A DNA stretch of 12,621 nt from Candidatus Scatosoma pullistercoris (GCA_018714725.1 DVMZ01000006.1:1-12621), one strand, 5' to 3'; positions 1-6,854 are shown, counted from the first letter of the stretch. The notes: generated by a model not told the origin, from the letters alone. Translations and numbers: made by a program.

Positions 1-1
1 A

Positions 2-31
2 GACGATATCATCGAATACGAGGTGGATTGA
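2..31 (+). CDS. 3' end of an upstream gene (partial; possibly a DUF1538-type membrane protein)
   Basis: Reading from base 2, the sequence gives DDIIEYEVD followed by TGA at 29-31, one base before the ATG of the P-II-like gene. The Shine-Dalgarno-like GAGGTGG (20-26) of the next gene lies inside these last codons, the usual arrangement for tightly coupled operon genes. Nine residues are too few to identify the product. P-II-like proteins of the type found next are often encoded directly after DUF1538 membrane proteins in Clostridia, so that is my guess, but it rests on context only. The P-II reading frame is also open to the window edge, so it cannot be ruled out that these bases are just upstream sequence. 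Confidence 0.45.
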   Translation, partial: DDIIEYEVD

Positions 32-32
32 T

Positions 33-869
33 ATGGAAGGGACGGAAAAATCGGCGCGTTGGCCGGTGGGCGGAAAAACGCTTCGCCGGGTGACCGGACG
101 GATCAGAGACAAAGAGAATGCCCGCGGCAGGGAAAAGGACGGCGGGCGGAACGCACGGCCCCGGCTGAAACTGCTGGTCGGCGTGGTCGCTTCCGGAGAC
201 GGAGCGGAGGTCGCGGAAATCTGCAATTCGGTGGGGGCGGCGCTCAGCTATTCTTTCGAGGGATACGGCACCGCGCGGACAGCCGTACTCGATTACCTGG
301 GTCTGGGCGAAAGCGAAAAACAGGTGATTATTTCACTGATTCCCGAGAGTGCGGAAAAGGCGATTTTAGACGGGATACAGAAGGAAATGGAATTATACCT
401 CGTCGGCAAGGGCATCTGTTTTACGCTGCCGCTGACGGGGGTGTCTTCGATTGTGGCGAACGGGCTTCTGAAAGGAGCGCTTCAGGACAAATCCAACGGG
501 AGGGAAGGAAGAATGACTGCGGAAACGAGAAAATACGATCTGATTGTGGCGGCTGTGGAAAGCGGCTATGCGGACGAGGCGATGAACGCCGCCCGGGAGG
601 CCGGCGCGGCGGGCGGAACGCTGATCAAGGCCATGACGCTGAACAACCGCAAGGCGGAACAGCTGATCGGGGTCACCCTGCAACAGGAGACGGAAATTCT
701 CATCATTCTCACCAAATGCGAGGGGAAACTGCCCATCATGCGCGCGATTCAGGAGACGGCGGGACTGAAAACGGACGCGGGCGGCGTGCTGTTTTCGCTT
801 CCGGTCGACAATCTGATCGGCGTCGGCTCCATGTCCCCCGATACCGGGGCGGGCCCGGCCGAGGACTGA
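33..869 (+). CDS. Tandem-domain P-II family nitrogen-regulator-like protein
   Basis: This 278-residue protein holds two copies of a P-II-like ferredoxin-fold domain, at about residues 44-147 and 166-265. Each has a beta strand at its start (KLLVGVV; YDLIVAAV), a helix, a GxGTA or GGTLIKA turn, a hydrophobic strand (QVIISLI; EILIILTK) and a C-terminal strand ending in LTGVSSI or VDNLIGVG. Canonical P-II proteins are about 112 residues and bind ATP/ADP and 2-oxoglutarate to control a partner. The long T-loop with its uridylylated Tyr is not evident in either copy, so classical GlnB regulation is unlikely. The segment GGTLIKAMTLNN...GVTLQQETEILIIL resembles the P-II-like proteins that accompany DUF1538 membrane proteins, so a regulatory partner just upstream is plausible (inference). 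Residues 1-43 are a basic extension with no domain I recognise. The start is set by GAGGTGG six bases upstream. Confidence 0.75.
   Translation: MEGTEKSARWPVGGKTLRRVTGRIRDKENARGREKDGGRNARPRLKLLVGVVASGDGAEVAEICNSVGAALSYSFEGYGTARTAVLDYLGLGESEKQVIISLIPESAEKAILDGIQKEMELYLVGKGICFTLPLTGVSSIVANGLLKGALQDKSNGREGRMTAETRKYDLIVAAVESGYADEAMNAAREAGAAGGTLIKAMTLNNRKAEQLIGVTLQQETEILIILTKCEGKLPIMRAIQETAGLKTDAGGVLFSLPVDNLIGVGSMSPDTGAGPAED
498..515 (+). promoter_or_regulatory. Internal ribosome binding site and ATG inside the P-II-like gene
   Basis: Purine-rich GGGAGGGAAGGAAG (498-511) ends just before an in-frame ATG at 513-515, the codon for Met161. This falls exactly at the linker between the two P-II-like domains. 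A separate 118-residue P-II domain could be translated from here. It may instead be the relic of an old intergenic region from when the two domains were separate genes. The bases are seen; function is inference. Confidence 0.45.
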
Positions 870-974
870 GCTGTTTTTCCGGTCGATACAACCCTGCCTG
901 CGGCACAGGGAAATCCGAAGAAAAACCCGGGCGCCTCGGGAGGGTGCGGGTAGGACTTAAAAAGAGCAGAAAGT

Positions 975-2783
975 ATGCAAAAGTGCGCGGCGCGCGAAAA
1001 CTGCGAGACCGCGGAAAAATCGCAAAACTGCGGCAACTTCCGGAAAAATTGCGCGGGCGCGATGGACTTGCCTATGAGAAATATATTCAGACGATTGAAA
1101 AAATACCGGGCGCCGCTGGGAGCGGCGTTCGTTTTGCTGGTATTGTCCACGGTCTGTTCGGTGGCTTTGCCCACGCTGATGACGAACATCGTGGACTACG
1201 GGATCAACGAAAAGGATCTCGGGTATGTGTACAGGACTTGCGCGATCATGGCGGGGGTCGCGGTCGCTTACGCGGGACTGGTGGTGGCCGCATACAAAAT
1301 CGGCCAGGACGCCGTGGCGGAATTTTGCGGGGAACTTCGCGCGGAAATTTACGCGAAGGCAAATTCTTTGCCTATGGACGAATTCGGAAAGATCGGAACG
1401 GGCGCGCTGATCACCCGTTCGATCGAGGACGCGGACAGGATCGGCGACGTGATCAACACGCTGATGAGCGCGCTGTCCGCCATTCCGTTCACATTGATTC
1501 TGGGCACGGTGCTGGCGTTCCGGAAGGACTGGGTGCTGGCGGTCATTCTCTTTGCATTTGTGCCCGTGCTGTTTGTCGTGGTGATGGCGGTTTCCGGAAA
1601 AATTCACGCGCTGTGGAAGCGCTCGGACGAATACATGGACAAGCAGAATGCGCTCATCCGGAGCCGGTTGACGGGGATCCGGGTGGTCCGCGCGTTTAAC
1701 CGGGAGCCGGAGGAACAGAAAAAGATCGATCGGGCGACGCACGTCATGGCGGACAACATCATCCGCGCGAATATCCGGGCGGGGCTGATCAGTCCGGTGT
1801 GTATGTTCCTGCTCAATCTGGCCGTCGTGATCATCCTTTGCGTGGGTGCGGTGCGCATTTCTCTTCCGGGCACCCGCCTCACCGTCGGCGGGATTCTTGC
1901 CGTCATCGAATACGTGGGTATGATTATGTCCGGATTTCTGACGGTGTCCTTCTCCATTTCCGAAGTGCCGCGTTTCCGCGTGAACTGCGCGCGGCTCAGC
2001 GAAGTGCTCGACGCGCCCTCCGTTCCGCCCGCGCGGGACGCCGGCCAGCCGCTCCTGCGCGGAGAAATTGCGCTGAAAGGGGTCTCCTATCGGTATCCGG
2101 GCAGTGAAGGGGACGCGCTTTCGGAAATCGACATGCACATTTCTCCCGGAGAAAAAATCGCGGTGATCGGCGGGACGGGTTCCGGGAAAAGCACGCTGGT
2201 GAGGTTGCTGCTCGGGCTCGCTTCTCCCGCGTCCGGGGAATTGTGTTTTGACGGAATCGATTCCCGGCAGATGAGCGAAAAGAGAATTCGCGAAAATGTC
2301 AGCTGCGTATTGCAGAGAGATACCATCTTTTCGGGAACGGTGCGCGAAAATGTCGTCGCCGGCAGGCAGGTAAGCGATGAAGAAGTGTGGAAAGCGCTCG
2401 GGGACGCGCAGCTTCGGGAGTTTGCCGAAGGGCAGAAAGAGGGGCTCGGCTATCCCGTCACCCAGCGGGGCGGCAATCTTTCGGGCGGGCAGAAACAGCG
2501 CCTCGCCATCGCCCGCGCCATTTTGAAACCCGCGGCCGTGTACATATTCGACGACAGTTTTTCGGCTCTGGATTTTATGACGGAATCCAGACTGCGCGGG
2601 AGGCTGAACGAGCGGCTTTGCGGGAAAACGCAGATCATCGTCACCCAGCGCGTGGCGACGGCGATGACCTGCGACAGGATCTATGTGTTTGAAAACGGGA
2701 AAATCGAGGACTTCGGTTCGCATGAGGAGCTGTCGGCGCGCTGTGAAGTCTATCGGGAAATTTATCTTTCCCAGACCCGCTGA
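975..2783 (+). CDS. ABC exporter half-transporter, degenerate-site subunit (TM287/LmrC-like)
   Basis: This is a type IV ABC exporter half-transporter with an N-terminal six-helix membrane domain (clear hydrophobic spans near residues 46-68, 86-107, 162-205, 273-296 and 302-330) and a C-terminal ATPase domain from about 365. Walker A GGTGSGKST is at 399-407 (Lys405) and the signature LSGGQ at 502-506. Walker B YIFDD ends in Asp527 where the catalytic Glu is expected, and the switch-loop His is replaced by Gln558 (TQR). This Asp/Gln pair is typical of the non-hydrolysing subunit of heterodimeric exporters such as TM287/288. It sits 30 bases before a canonical half-transporter, its likely partner. 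Substrate unknown: drug, lipid or peptide export are all possible. The start is uncertain. ATG 975 adds a Cys-containing 33-residue stretch; ATG 1062 or 1074 (MDLPMRNIFRRLKK) would give a more ordinary N-terminus, but none has a good Shine-Dalgarno. Confidence 0.88.
   Translation: MQKCAARENCETAEKSQNCGNFRKNCAGAMDLPMRNIFRRLKKYRAPLGAAFVLLVLSTVCSVALPTLMTNIVDYGINEKDLGYVYRTCAIMAGVAVAYAGLVVAAYKIGQDAVAEFCGELRAEIYAKANSLPMDEFGKIGTGALITRSIEDADRIGDVINTLMSALSAIPFTLILGTVLAFRKDWVLAVILFAFVPVLFVVVMAVSGKIHALWKRSDEYMDKQNALIRSRLTGIRVVRAFNREPEEQKKIDRATHVMADNIIRANIRAGLISPVCMFLLNLAVVIILCVGAVRISLPGTRLTVGGILAVIEYVGMIMSGFLTVSFSISEVPRFRVNCARLSEVLDAPSVPPARDAGQPLLRGEIALKGVSYRYPGSEGDALSEIDMHISPGEKIAVIGGTGSGKSTLVRLLLGLASPASGELCFDGIDSRQMSEKRIRENVSCVLQRDTIFSGTVRENVVAGRQVSDEEVWKALGDAQLREFAEGQKEGLGYPVTQRGGNLSGGQKQRLAIARAILKPAAVYIFDDSFSALDFMTESRLRGRLNERLCGKTQIIVTQRVATAMTCDRIYVFENGKIEDFGSHEELSARCEVYREIYLSQTR
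993..1054 (+). repeat. Imperfect tandem duplication at the 5' end of the first ABC gene
   Basis: Two similar units of about 30 bases follow each other. AAAACTGCG occurs at 997-1005 and 1024-1032, and GGAAAAAT at 1012-1019 and 1042-1049, so the offset is 27 to 30 bases. If translated from ATG 975 it gives the repeated pattern ENC/QNC/KNC with Cys at residues 10, 19 and 26. It may be non-coding leader if the true start is at 1062 or 1074. Confidence 0.5.
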
Positions 2784-2813
2784 TTCTGCCGGGCAAAAGA
2801 GGAGGTGTCATAA

Positions 2814-2840
2814 ATGCCGGAAATGTCTGAAATGCCGGAA
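2814..2840 (+). repeat. Three 9-base units coding MPE-MSE-MPE
   Basis: ATGCCGGAA, ATGTCTGAA and ATGCCGGAA follow one another at the very start of the second ABC gene. They create three in-frame ATG codons (2814, 2823, 2832). The Shine-Dalgarno spacing favours the first. Confidence 0.6.
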
Positions 2841-4742
2841 ACAAGAACGGCTGTGTCGGATGACAAAAACAGCCGGGCGGCGGAAAAGCGCGAAAGGCGT
2901 GAAAGGCGTGAAAAGCGCGGAGAGAAATCAAAAAAGAGCCTCGGGGGCGCAAATAAAAAGGAAGCCGGCGGCGATTCCGGGAAGCGCCCGGTCCGAGGCA
3001 GTATGCTCAGACGCATGCTCGAAGACTTGAGGAAAATCAGGTTTCGGCTGTTGTCGGTGGTGGGCATGGCTTTGATCATCATTGGCTGCAACATTCTGTC
3101 CCCGCAGTTGATCGGCGGAATTATCGGACAGATCAACGATTTTGCGAACGAGGGGACGGGAGAGGTTGCTTCGCTTTTGAAGGAGCTGGCAAAACCGCTG
3201 GTCCTGCTCGCGGCGGTGTATGCCGTGTATTCGCTGTTTTCCTGGCTGAAAATGTATACGCTCAATCAGGCGGTGTCCCGGCGCGTTACCTGCGAACTGA
3301 GAATTGCGATGGCGGATAAGATTTCACGCCTGCCCGTGTCCTATCTCGACCGCACGACGACGGGGGAGATTCTCGCCCGCGTGAACAACAACGTATCCAT
3401 GATGGGAAATTCCATTCACGAGGCGATCGACGTGTTGCTCATGGGCGGATTGCAGCTGATCGCCATGGGGGTGATGCTGTTTCTGGAAAACTGGCTGATG
3501 GCGCTGGCGGTGGTGTTGCTGGTCCCGCTTTCCGCCGCTTTTTCCACCGCTCTGGCAAAGCGGAGCATGCGTTATTACGACCGGCTGTGGAAGAGCTACG
3601 AACAGTTGTATTCCTGCGTGGAAGAGACGTACGGCGGCATTGAGACGGTGAAGAGCTACAACATGGAAGAGACGATGAAAGAAAAGCACGCCGCGATCAA
3701 CGGCGAACTGGTGCGGCTGAATCGCCGCGCGGTCTTTCTGTCGTCGGTGGTTCAGCCCGTCATTGCGTTTACCAATCATTTTTCTTTCATCGCCGTTTGC
3801 CTGCTGGGCGGGATTCTCGCCGTCCGCGGCACGGTCGGGGTGGCCGCCGTGGTCACGGTGGTTCTGTATGCGAAAAATTTTTCTTCGCCGCTCATGCAGA
3901 TCGCCAACGGACTTTCCTCTATTCAGCATTTCGGTTCGGCCGCGAAAGAAGTGTACGGATTTCTCGATCAGGAAGAAATGACGACGGAGACCCTGCTGTT
4001 GCCCGCGCGGACGGAGGGGAACGTGGAATTCTGCGACGTCGGCTTTTCCTATACGCCGGAAAAGCCGCTCATCGAACACCTATCCTTTTCGGTGAAGGCG
4101 GGGCAGAAAGTGGCGATTGTGGGACCGACGGGAGCGGGAAAGACGACGATCGTCAATCTGCTCATGCGGTTTTACGACCCCGTGTCGGGACACATCGAAA
4201 TCGACGGACAGAACATCGAAGCGTGTCGCCGCGAGGCCGTGCGGGATAAATTTTCCATGGTTTTGCAGGATACCTGGCTGTTTGAAGGCACCGTGTACGA
4301 GAATATCGCCTACGGCAGGGAAGGAGTGACCCGAGAACAGGTGGAGGCGGCGTGCCGTGCGGCCTATTGCGACCGGTTTATCCGATTGCTGCCGAAAGGG
4401 TATGATACGGTGATCGACGACGCCACGGCGCTTTCGGGCGGACAGAAACAGCTTCTCACCATCGCGCGCGCCTTTTTGTCCGATCGTCCGCTGCTCATTC
4501 TGGACGAGGCCACGTCCAATGTGGATACCCGCACCGAAATTCTCATTCAGAAGGCCATGGACAGGCTGATGAAGGGAAAAACCTGCTTTGTCATCGCGCA
4601 CCGGTTGTCCACCATCGTCAACGCGGATATGATTCTGGCCGTGGACCGCGGCAAAATCGTGGACGTGGGGACGCATGCGCGGCTACTGGAAGAGGGCGGA
4701 TTTTACGCGAAACTCTATAACAGCCAATATGCGCCCGCATAA
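2814..4742 (+). CDS. ABC exporter half-transporter, canonical ATPase subunit (TM288/LmrD-like)
   Basis: This 642-residue half-transporter has six membrane helices (roughly residues 78-370; the first is KIRFRLLSVVGMALIIIG) followed by an ATPase domain. Walker A GPTGAGKTT is at 437-445 (Lys443), LSGGQ at 540-544, Walker B LLILDE with catalytic Glu565, and the switch His596 in AHR. All catalytic residues are present, so this subunit can supply the hydrolysing site when paired with the degenerate subunit encoded just upstream. The start is well supported by AGAGGAGGTG ending seven bases before ATG 2814. The first 63 residues are an unusual hydrophilic, strongly basic extension (MPE/MSE repeats, then E-K/R-R repeats) ahead of the usual domain start near Met64. 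Half-transporters of this class are normally about 570-610 residues, so the extra length is the extension. Substrate cannot be read from the sequence. Confidence 0.92.
   Translation: MPEMSEMPETRTAVSDDKNSRAAEKRERRERREKRGEKSKKSLGGANKKEAGGDSGKRPVRGSMLRRMLEDLRKIRFRLLSVVGMALIIIGCNILSPQLIGGIIGQINDFANEGTGEVASLLKELAKPLVLLAAVYAVYSLFSWLKMYTLNQAVSRRVTCELRIAMADKISRLPVSYLDRTTTGEILARVNNNVSMMGNSIHEAIDVLLMGGLQLIAMGVMLFLENWLMALAVVLLVPLSAAFSTALAKRSMRYYDRLWKSYEQLYSCVEETYGGIETVKSYNMEETMKEKHAAINGELVRLNRRAVFLSSVVQPVIAFTNHFSFIAVCLLGGILAVRGTVGVAAVVTVVLYAKNFSSPLMQIANGLSSIQHFGSAAKEVYGFLDQEEMTTETLLLPARTEGNVEFCDVGFSYTPEKPLIEHLSFSVKAGQKVAIVGPTGAGKTTIVNLLMRFYDPVSGHIEIDGQNIEACRREAVRDKFSMVLQDTWLFEGTVYENIAYGREGVTREQVEAACRAAYCDRFIRLLPKGYDTVIDDATALSGGQKQLLTIARAFLSDRPLLILDEATSNVDTRTEILIQKAMDRLMKGKTCFVIAHRLSTIVNADMILAVDRGKIVDVGTHARLLEEGGFYAKLYNSQYAPA
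2883..2918 (+). repeat. Four 9-base tandem units coding (E-K/R-R)x4
   Basis: The units are GAAAAGCGC, GAAAGGCGT, GAAAGGCGT and GAAAAGCGC, in frame, coding residues 24-35 of the second ABC subunit. The array is mirror-arranged (outer units identical, inner units identical). Copy number could vary by slippage without changing frame. The product is a highly charged, probably cytosolic segment. Confidence 0.7.
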
Positions 4743-4931
4743 AACCGCGCAAAGCCGTATCCGGCCGTTTCGGGCGTCCCGGTCGGGCAGAAAGGGATAA
4801 GGCGGACGGGAGAAAGCTCCGGGTGGGGGACAGGAGCCCGGGAAAAGTACGATTCGGGCGGAAGAAATTGAAAAAACGGCAAAAAAAGCGCGTTTTTTCC
4901 GGAAAAAATTGCCGATTCCGCTTAAAATAAC
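4743..4931. other. Purine-rich spacer between the ABC pair and rpsB, with a nested palindrome
   Basis: I find no gene here. From about 4780 to 4890 the + strand is strongly purine-rich. At 4871-4914 there is a nested structure: CGGCAA (4877-4882) pairs with TTGCCG (4909-4914), and inside it lies a perfect 16-base palindrome of T6-CCGG-A6 (4893-4908). On the minus strand the outer stem is followed directly by six T, as in an intrinsic terminator, although no minus-strand gene is seen nearby. On the + strand no T-run follows, so it is a poor terminator for the ABC genes. A smaller inverted pair, GCTCC/GGAGC, lies just upstream around 4815-4836. Confidence 0.5.
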
Positions 4932-4960
4932 TTGCCAAGCGTGCGGCGATATGCTAAAAT
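4932..4960 (+). promoter_or_regulatory. Sigma-A-type promoter for rpsB-tsf
   Basis: The -35 element is TTGCCA (4932-4937) and the -10 element TAAAAT (4955-4960), 17 bases apart, with an extended -10 TGC at 4952-4954. Transcription would begin near 4967, giving a leader of about 110 bases before rpsB. It matches the housekeeping consensus well and sits upstream of a highly expressed gene. Confidence 0.75.
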
Positions 4961-4966
4961 AGTAAC

Positions 4967-5078
4967 GCTGAAAATTCACACCCGGATTCCGCGCGCATTC
5001 CGTGTCCGTAAAATCTTTCAATGCGGATATCGTTGCGGCCGTAACGCGGGACGGGGAGGAAAAACGGAGGATTGAATT
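4967..5078 (+). promoter_or_regulatory. 5' leader of rpsB, possible S2 autoregulatory RNA
   Basis: About 110 untranslated bases lie between the predicted start of transcription and the rpsB ATG. They contain a self-complementary segment, CGTTGCGGCCGTAACG, at about 5032-5047, and a short CGGA/TCCG pair around the GC-rich stretch near 4984-5008, before the Shine-Dalgarno GGAGG (5066-5070). Ribosomal protein S2 operons in several bacteria have leaders bound by S2. I cannot match a known S2-leader model by eye, so this is a candidate only. Confidence 0.3.
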
Positions 5079-5864
5079 ATGGCAGTCATCACTATGAAGC
5101 AGCTCCTGGAAGCGGGCGTCCATTTCGGACACCAGACGAGAAAGTGGAACCCCAAGATGAAGAAGTACATCTTTGCGGCGAGAAACGACATCCACATCAT
5201 CGATTTGCAGCTCACCGCCGCGCTCATCGAGGACGCGTACAAATTTGTCTGCGACAGCGTCAAGGCCGGCAAAACCGTTCTGTTCGTCGGCACCAAGAAG
5301 CAGGCGCAGGACGCGATCAAGGAAGAAGCGGAACGCTGCGGACAGTTCTATGTGAACTCCCGTTGGCTGGGCGGTTGCCTCACCAACTTCAAGACCATGC
5401 GCTCCCGCGTGGAGAGACTGGAAAAGCTGGAAAAAATGGAAGCGGACGGGGAATTTGACCTTCTTCCCAAAAAAGAAGTCATGCTCCTCAAAAAGGAGAT
5501 GGGCAAGCTCCAGACCAATCTGGGCGGCATCAAGAAGATGAAGTCCATGCCCGGCGTCATGTTTGTCGTCGATCCGCACAATGAAGAAATTGCGGTGAAA
5601 GAAGCGCGCAAAGCGGGGATCCCCGTCGTCGCCATCACCGATACCAACTGCGATCCCGACGTGATCGATTATGTGATTCCCGGAAACGACGACGCAATCC
5701 GCGCGATCAAACTCATTTCGTCCGTGATTGCCAACGCGGTCATCGAGGCGAACCAGGGCGCCGAAGCGCTCGCTCCCGTACAGGAAACGGAAGAGAAAGA
5801 GCCCGAATCCATTGAAGAAGTGGTTGCGGCGGCGGACGAACCTGCGACGGAAGAGAACGCGTAA
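5079..5864 (+). CDS. rpsB: 30S ribosomal protein S2
   Basis: The 261-residue product is a clear S2, a late-assembling protein of the small subunit that sits between head and body and helps recruit S1 or place mRNA. Diagnostic stretches are LLEAGVHFGHQTRKWNPKM (9-27), NDIHIIDLQ (36-44), VNSRWLGGCLTNF (92-104) and, near 162-210, VVDPHNEEIAVKEA followed by VAITDTNCDPDVIDYVIPGNDDA. The last 30 or so residues form an acidic tail, common among S2 proteins. Length is normal (usual 230-270). GGAGG lies eight bases before the ATG. It has its own promoter and leader and is followed 36 bases later by tsf, the ancestral partner. Confidence 0.98.
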   Translation: MAVITMKQLLEAGVHFGHQTRKWNPKMKKYIFAARNDIHIIDLQLTAALIEDAYKFVCDSVKAGKTVLFVGTKKQAQDAIKEEAERCGQFYVNSRWLGGCLTNFKTMRSRVERLEKLEKMEADGEFDLLPKKEVMLLKKEMGKLQTNLGGIKKMKSMPGVMFVVDPHNEEIAVKEARKAGIPVVAITDTNCDPDVIDYVIPGNDDAIRAIKLISSVIANAVIEANQGAEALAPVQETEEKEPESIEEVVAAADEPATEENA

Positions 5865-5900
5865 GGGTTTCGGAAATTTCGGAAAAAGGAGAAAAGAATT

Positions 5901-6797
5901 ATGGCATTTACGGCAAAGGACGTCATGGCGCTCCGCGAAAAGACGGGCGCCGGGGTTATGGATTGCAAAAAAGCGCTTACGGACGCCGACGGGGATATGG
6001 CGAAAGCCGCCGATCTCCTGAGAGAACGGGGAATCGCCAAAGCGGATAAAAAGGCTTCCCGCATCGCGGCGGAAGGCATTGTCGCCTGCTATAAAGAGGG
6101 CAAGACGGGCGTTCTGATCGAGCTCAACTGCGAATCGGATTTCGTGGCCAAGAATCCCCGCTTCACGGAGATCGCCACCGAGATCGCGAAGATCGTGGCG
6201 AAGGAAAACCCCGCGGACGTGCAGGCTCTTCTCGCCTGCAAGACGGAAAGCGGCGAAGCGGTGGAAGAATATCTGAAGAGCCAGATCGCGGTCATCGGCG
6301 AGAAGATCGCGGTGAGAAGATTCACCGTTTATAAGACGGAAGGCTTCCTGGCAAGCTACATCCACCTCGGCGGCAAGCTGGGCGTTATGCTGGACATGAA
6401 CGGCGAAGAGACGGAAACTGCGAAAGAAACCGCGCACGAAATCACGTTGCAGATTGCGTTCACCAAACCCGCTTACCTCACCGAAGAAGAGGTTTCCGAA
6501 GAAACCCTCGCGAAGGAGAAGGAAGTGCTGAAACAGCAGGCTATCAATGAAGGAAAACCCGAAGCGATTGCCGAAAAGATGGTGCAGGGCCGCATCAAGA
6601 AATACTATGAGGAAAACTGCCTTTTGAGACAGGCGTTCATCAAGGACGACAAGAAGACGGTGAACGATCTTCTGAAAGCGGCGGGCGCGCTTTCCATCAA
6701 CCGTTTCGTGTTCTATGTGATGGGCGAAGGCCTTGAAAAGAAGAGCGAGGACCTCAATGCGGAAGTGGCCAAACAGGTCGCTGCGATGAAGAAATAA
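5901..6797 (+). CDS. tsf: Translation elongation factor EF-Ts
   Basis: The 298-residue product is EF-Ts, the exchange factor that releases GDP from EF-Tu. The N-terminal UBA-like domain is present (AFTAKDVMALREKTGAGVMDCKKAL). The core contact motif reads CESDFVAKN with Asp80 and Phe81, matching the residue numbers in E. coli EF-Ts that intrude next to the EF-Tu magnesium site. Then follow the two core subdomains (for example ASYIHLGGKLGVMLDMNG, then the ALSINRFVFYVMGEG end region). Length is normal. AAGGAG lies about eight bases before the ATG. It is co-transcribed with rpsB. Normally pyrH would follow; here a transporter gene intervenes. Confidence 0.98.
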   Translation: MAFTAKDVMALREKTGAGVMDCKKALTDADGDMAKAADLLRERGIAKADKKASRIAAEGIVACYKEGKTGVLIELNCESDFVAKNPRFTEIATEIAKIVAKENPADVQALLACKTESGEAVEEYLKSQIAVIGEKIAVRRFTVYKTEGFLASYIHLGGKLGVMLDMNGEETETAKETAHEITLQIAFTKPAYLTEEEVSEETLAKEKEVLKQQAINEGKPEAIAEKMVQGRIKKYYEENCLLRQAFIKDDKKTVNDLLKAAGALSINRFVFYVMGEGLEKKSEDLNAEVAKQVAAMKK

Positions 6798-6807
6798 ATT
6801 TTTCATC

Positions 6808-6837
6808 CGGTTTTCCTGCCGGAAAGCCGTAAAACCG
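6808..6837 (+). other. Hairpin just after tsf
   Basis: CGGTTTT (6808-6814) pairs perfectly with AAAACCG (6831-6837) across a 16-base loop. No T-run follows, so it may protect the mRNA end rather than terminate transcription. Confidence 0.4.
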
Positions 6838-6854
6838 ATTGAACGGAAGTTTCG

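Noticed and set aside
870..974. Possible terminator between the P-II-like gene and the ABC pair
   Set aside because: There is a bulged stem around 928-955 (ACCCG/CGGGT ends) and a T5 run at 874-878, but the T-run precedes the stem and nothing T-rich follows it. Not convincing.
59..1699. Long + strand frame running through the P-II-like gene, the spacer and into the ABC gene
   Set aside because: It overlaps two better supported genes in another frame and its product is a Gly/Arg-rich string with no domain. The open frame through the spacer is explained by the lack of T-containing stop codons in purine- and GC-rich DNA.
957..2723. Minus-strand open frame of about 590 codons over the first ABC gene
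   Set aside because: It is a shadow of the ABC gene created by GC-rich third positions; its translation is low complexity and rich in Arg, His, Asp and Pro.
4683..6806. Minus-strand open frame of about 700 codons over rpsB and tsf
   Set aside because: It lies exactly antisense to two certain genes, its translation is rich in His, Phe and Arg as expected from the complement of biased codons, and it has no recognisable domain.
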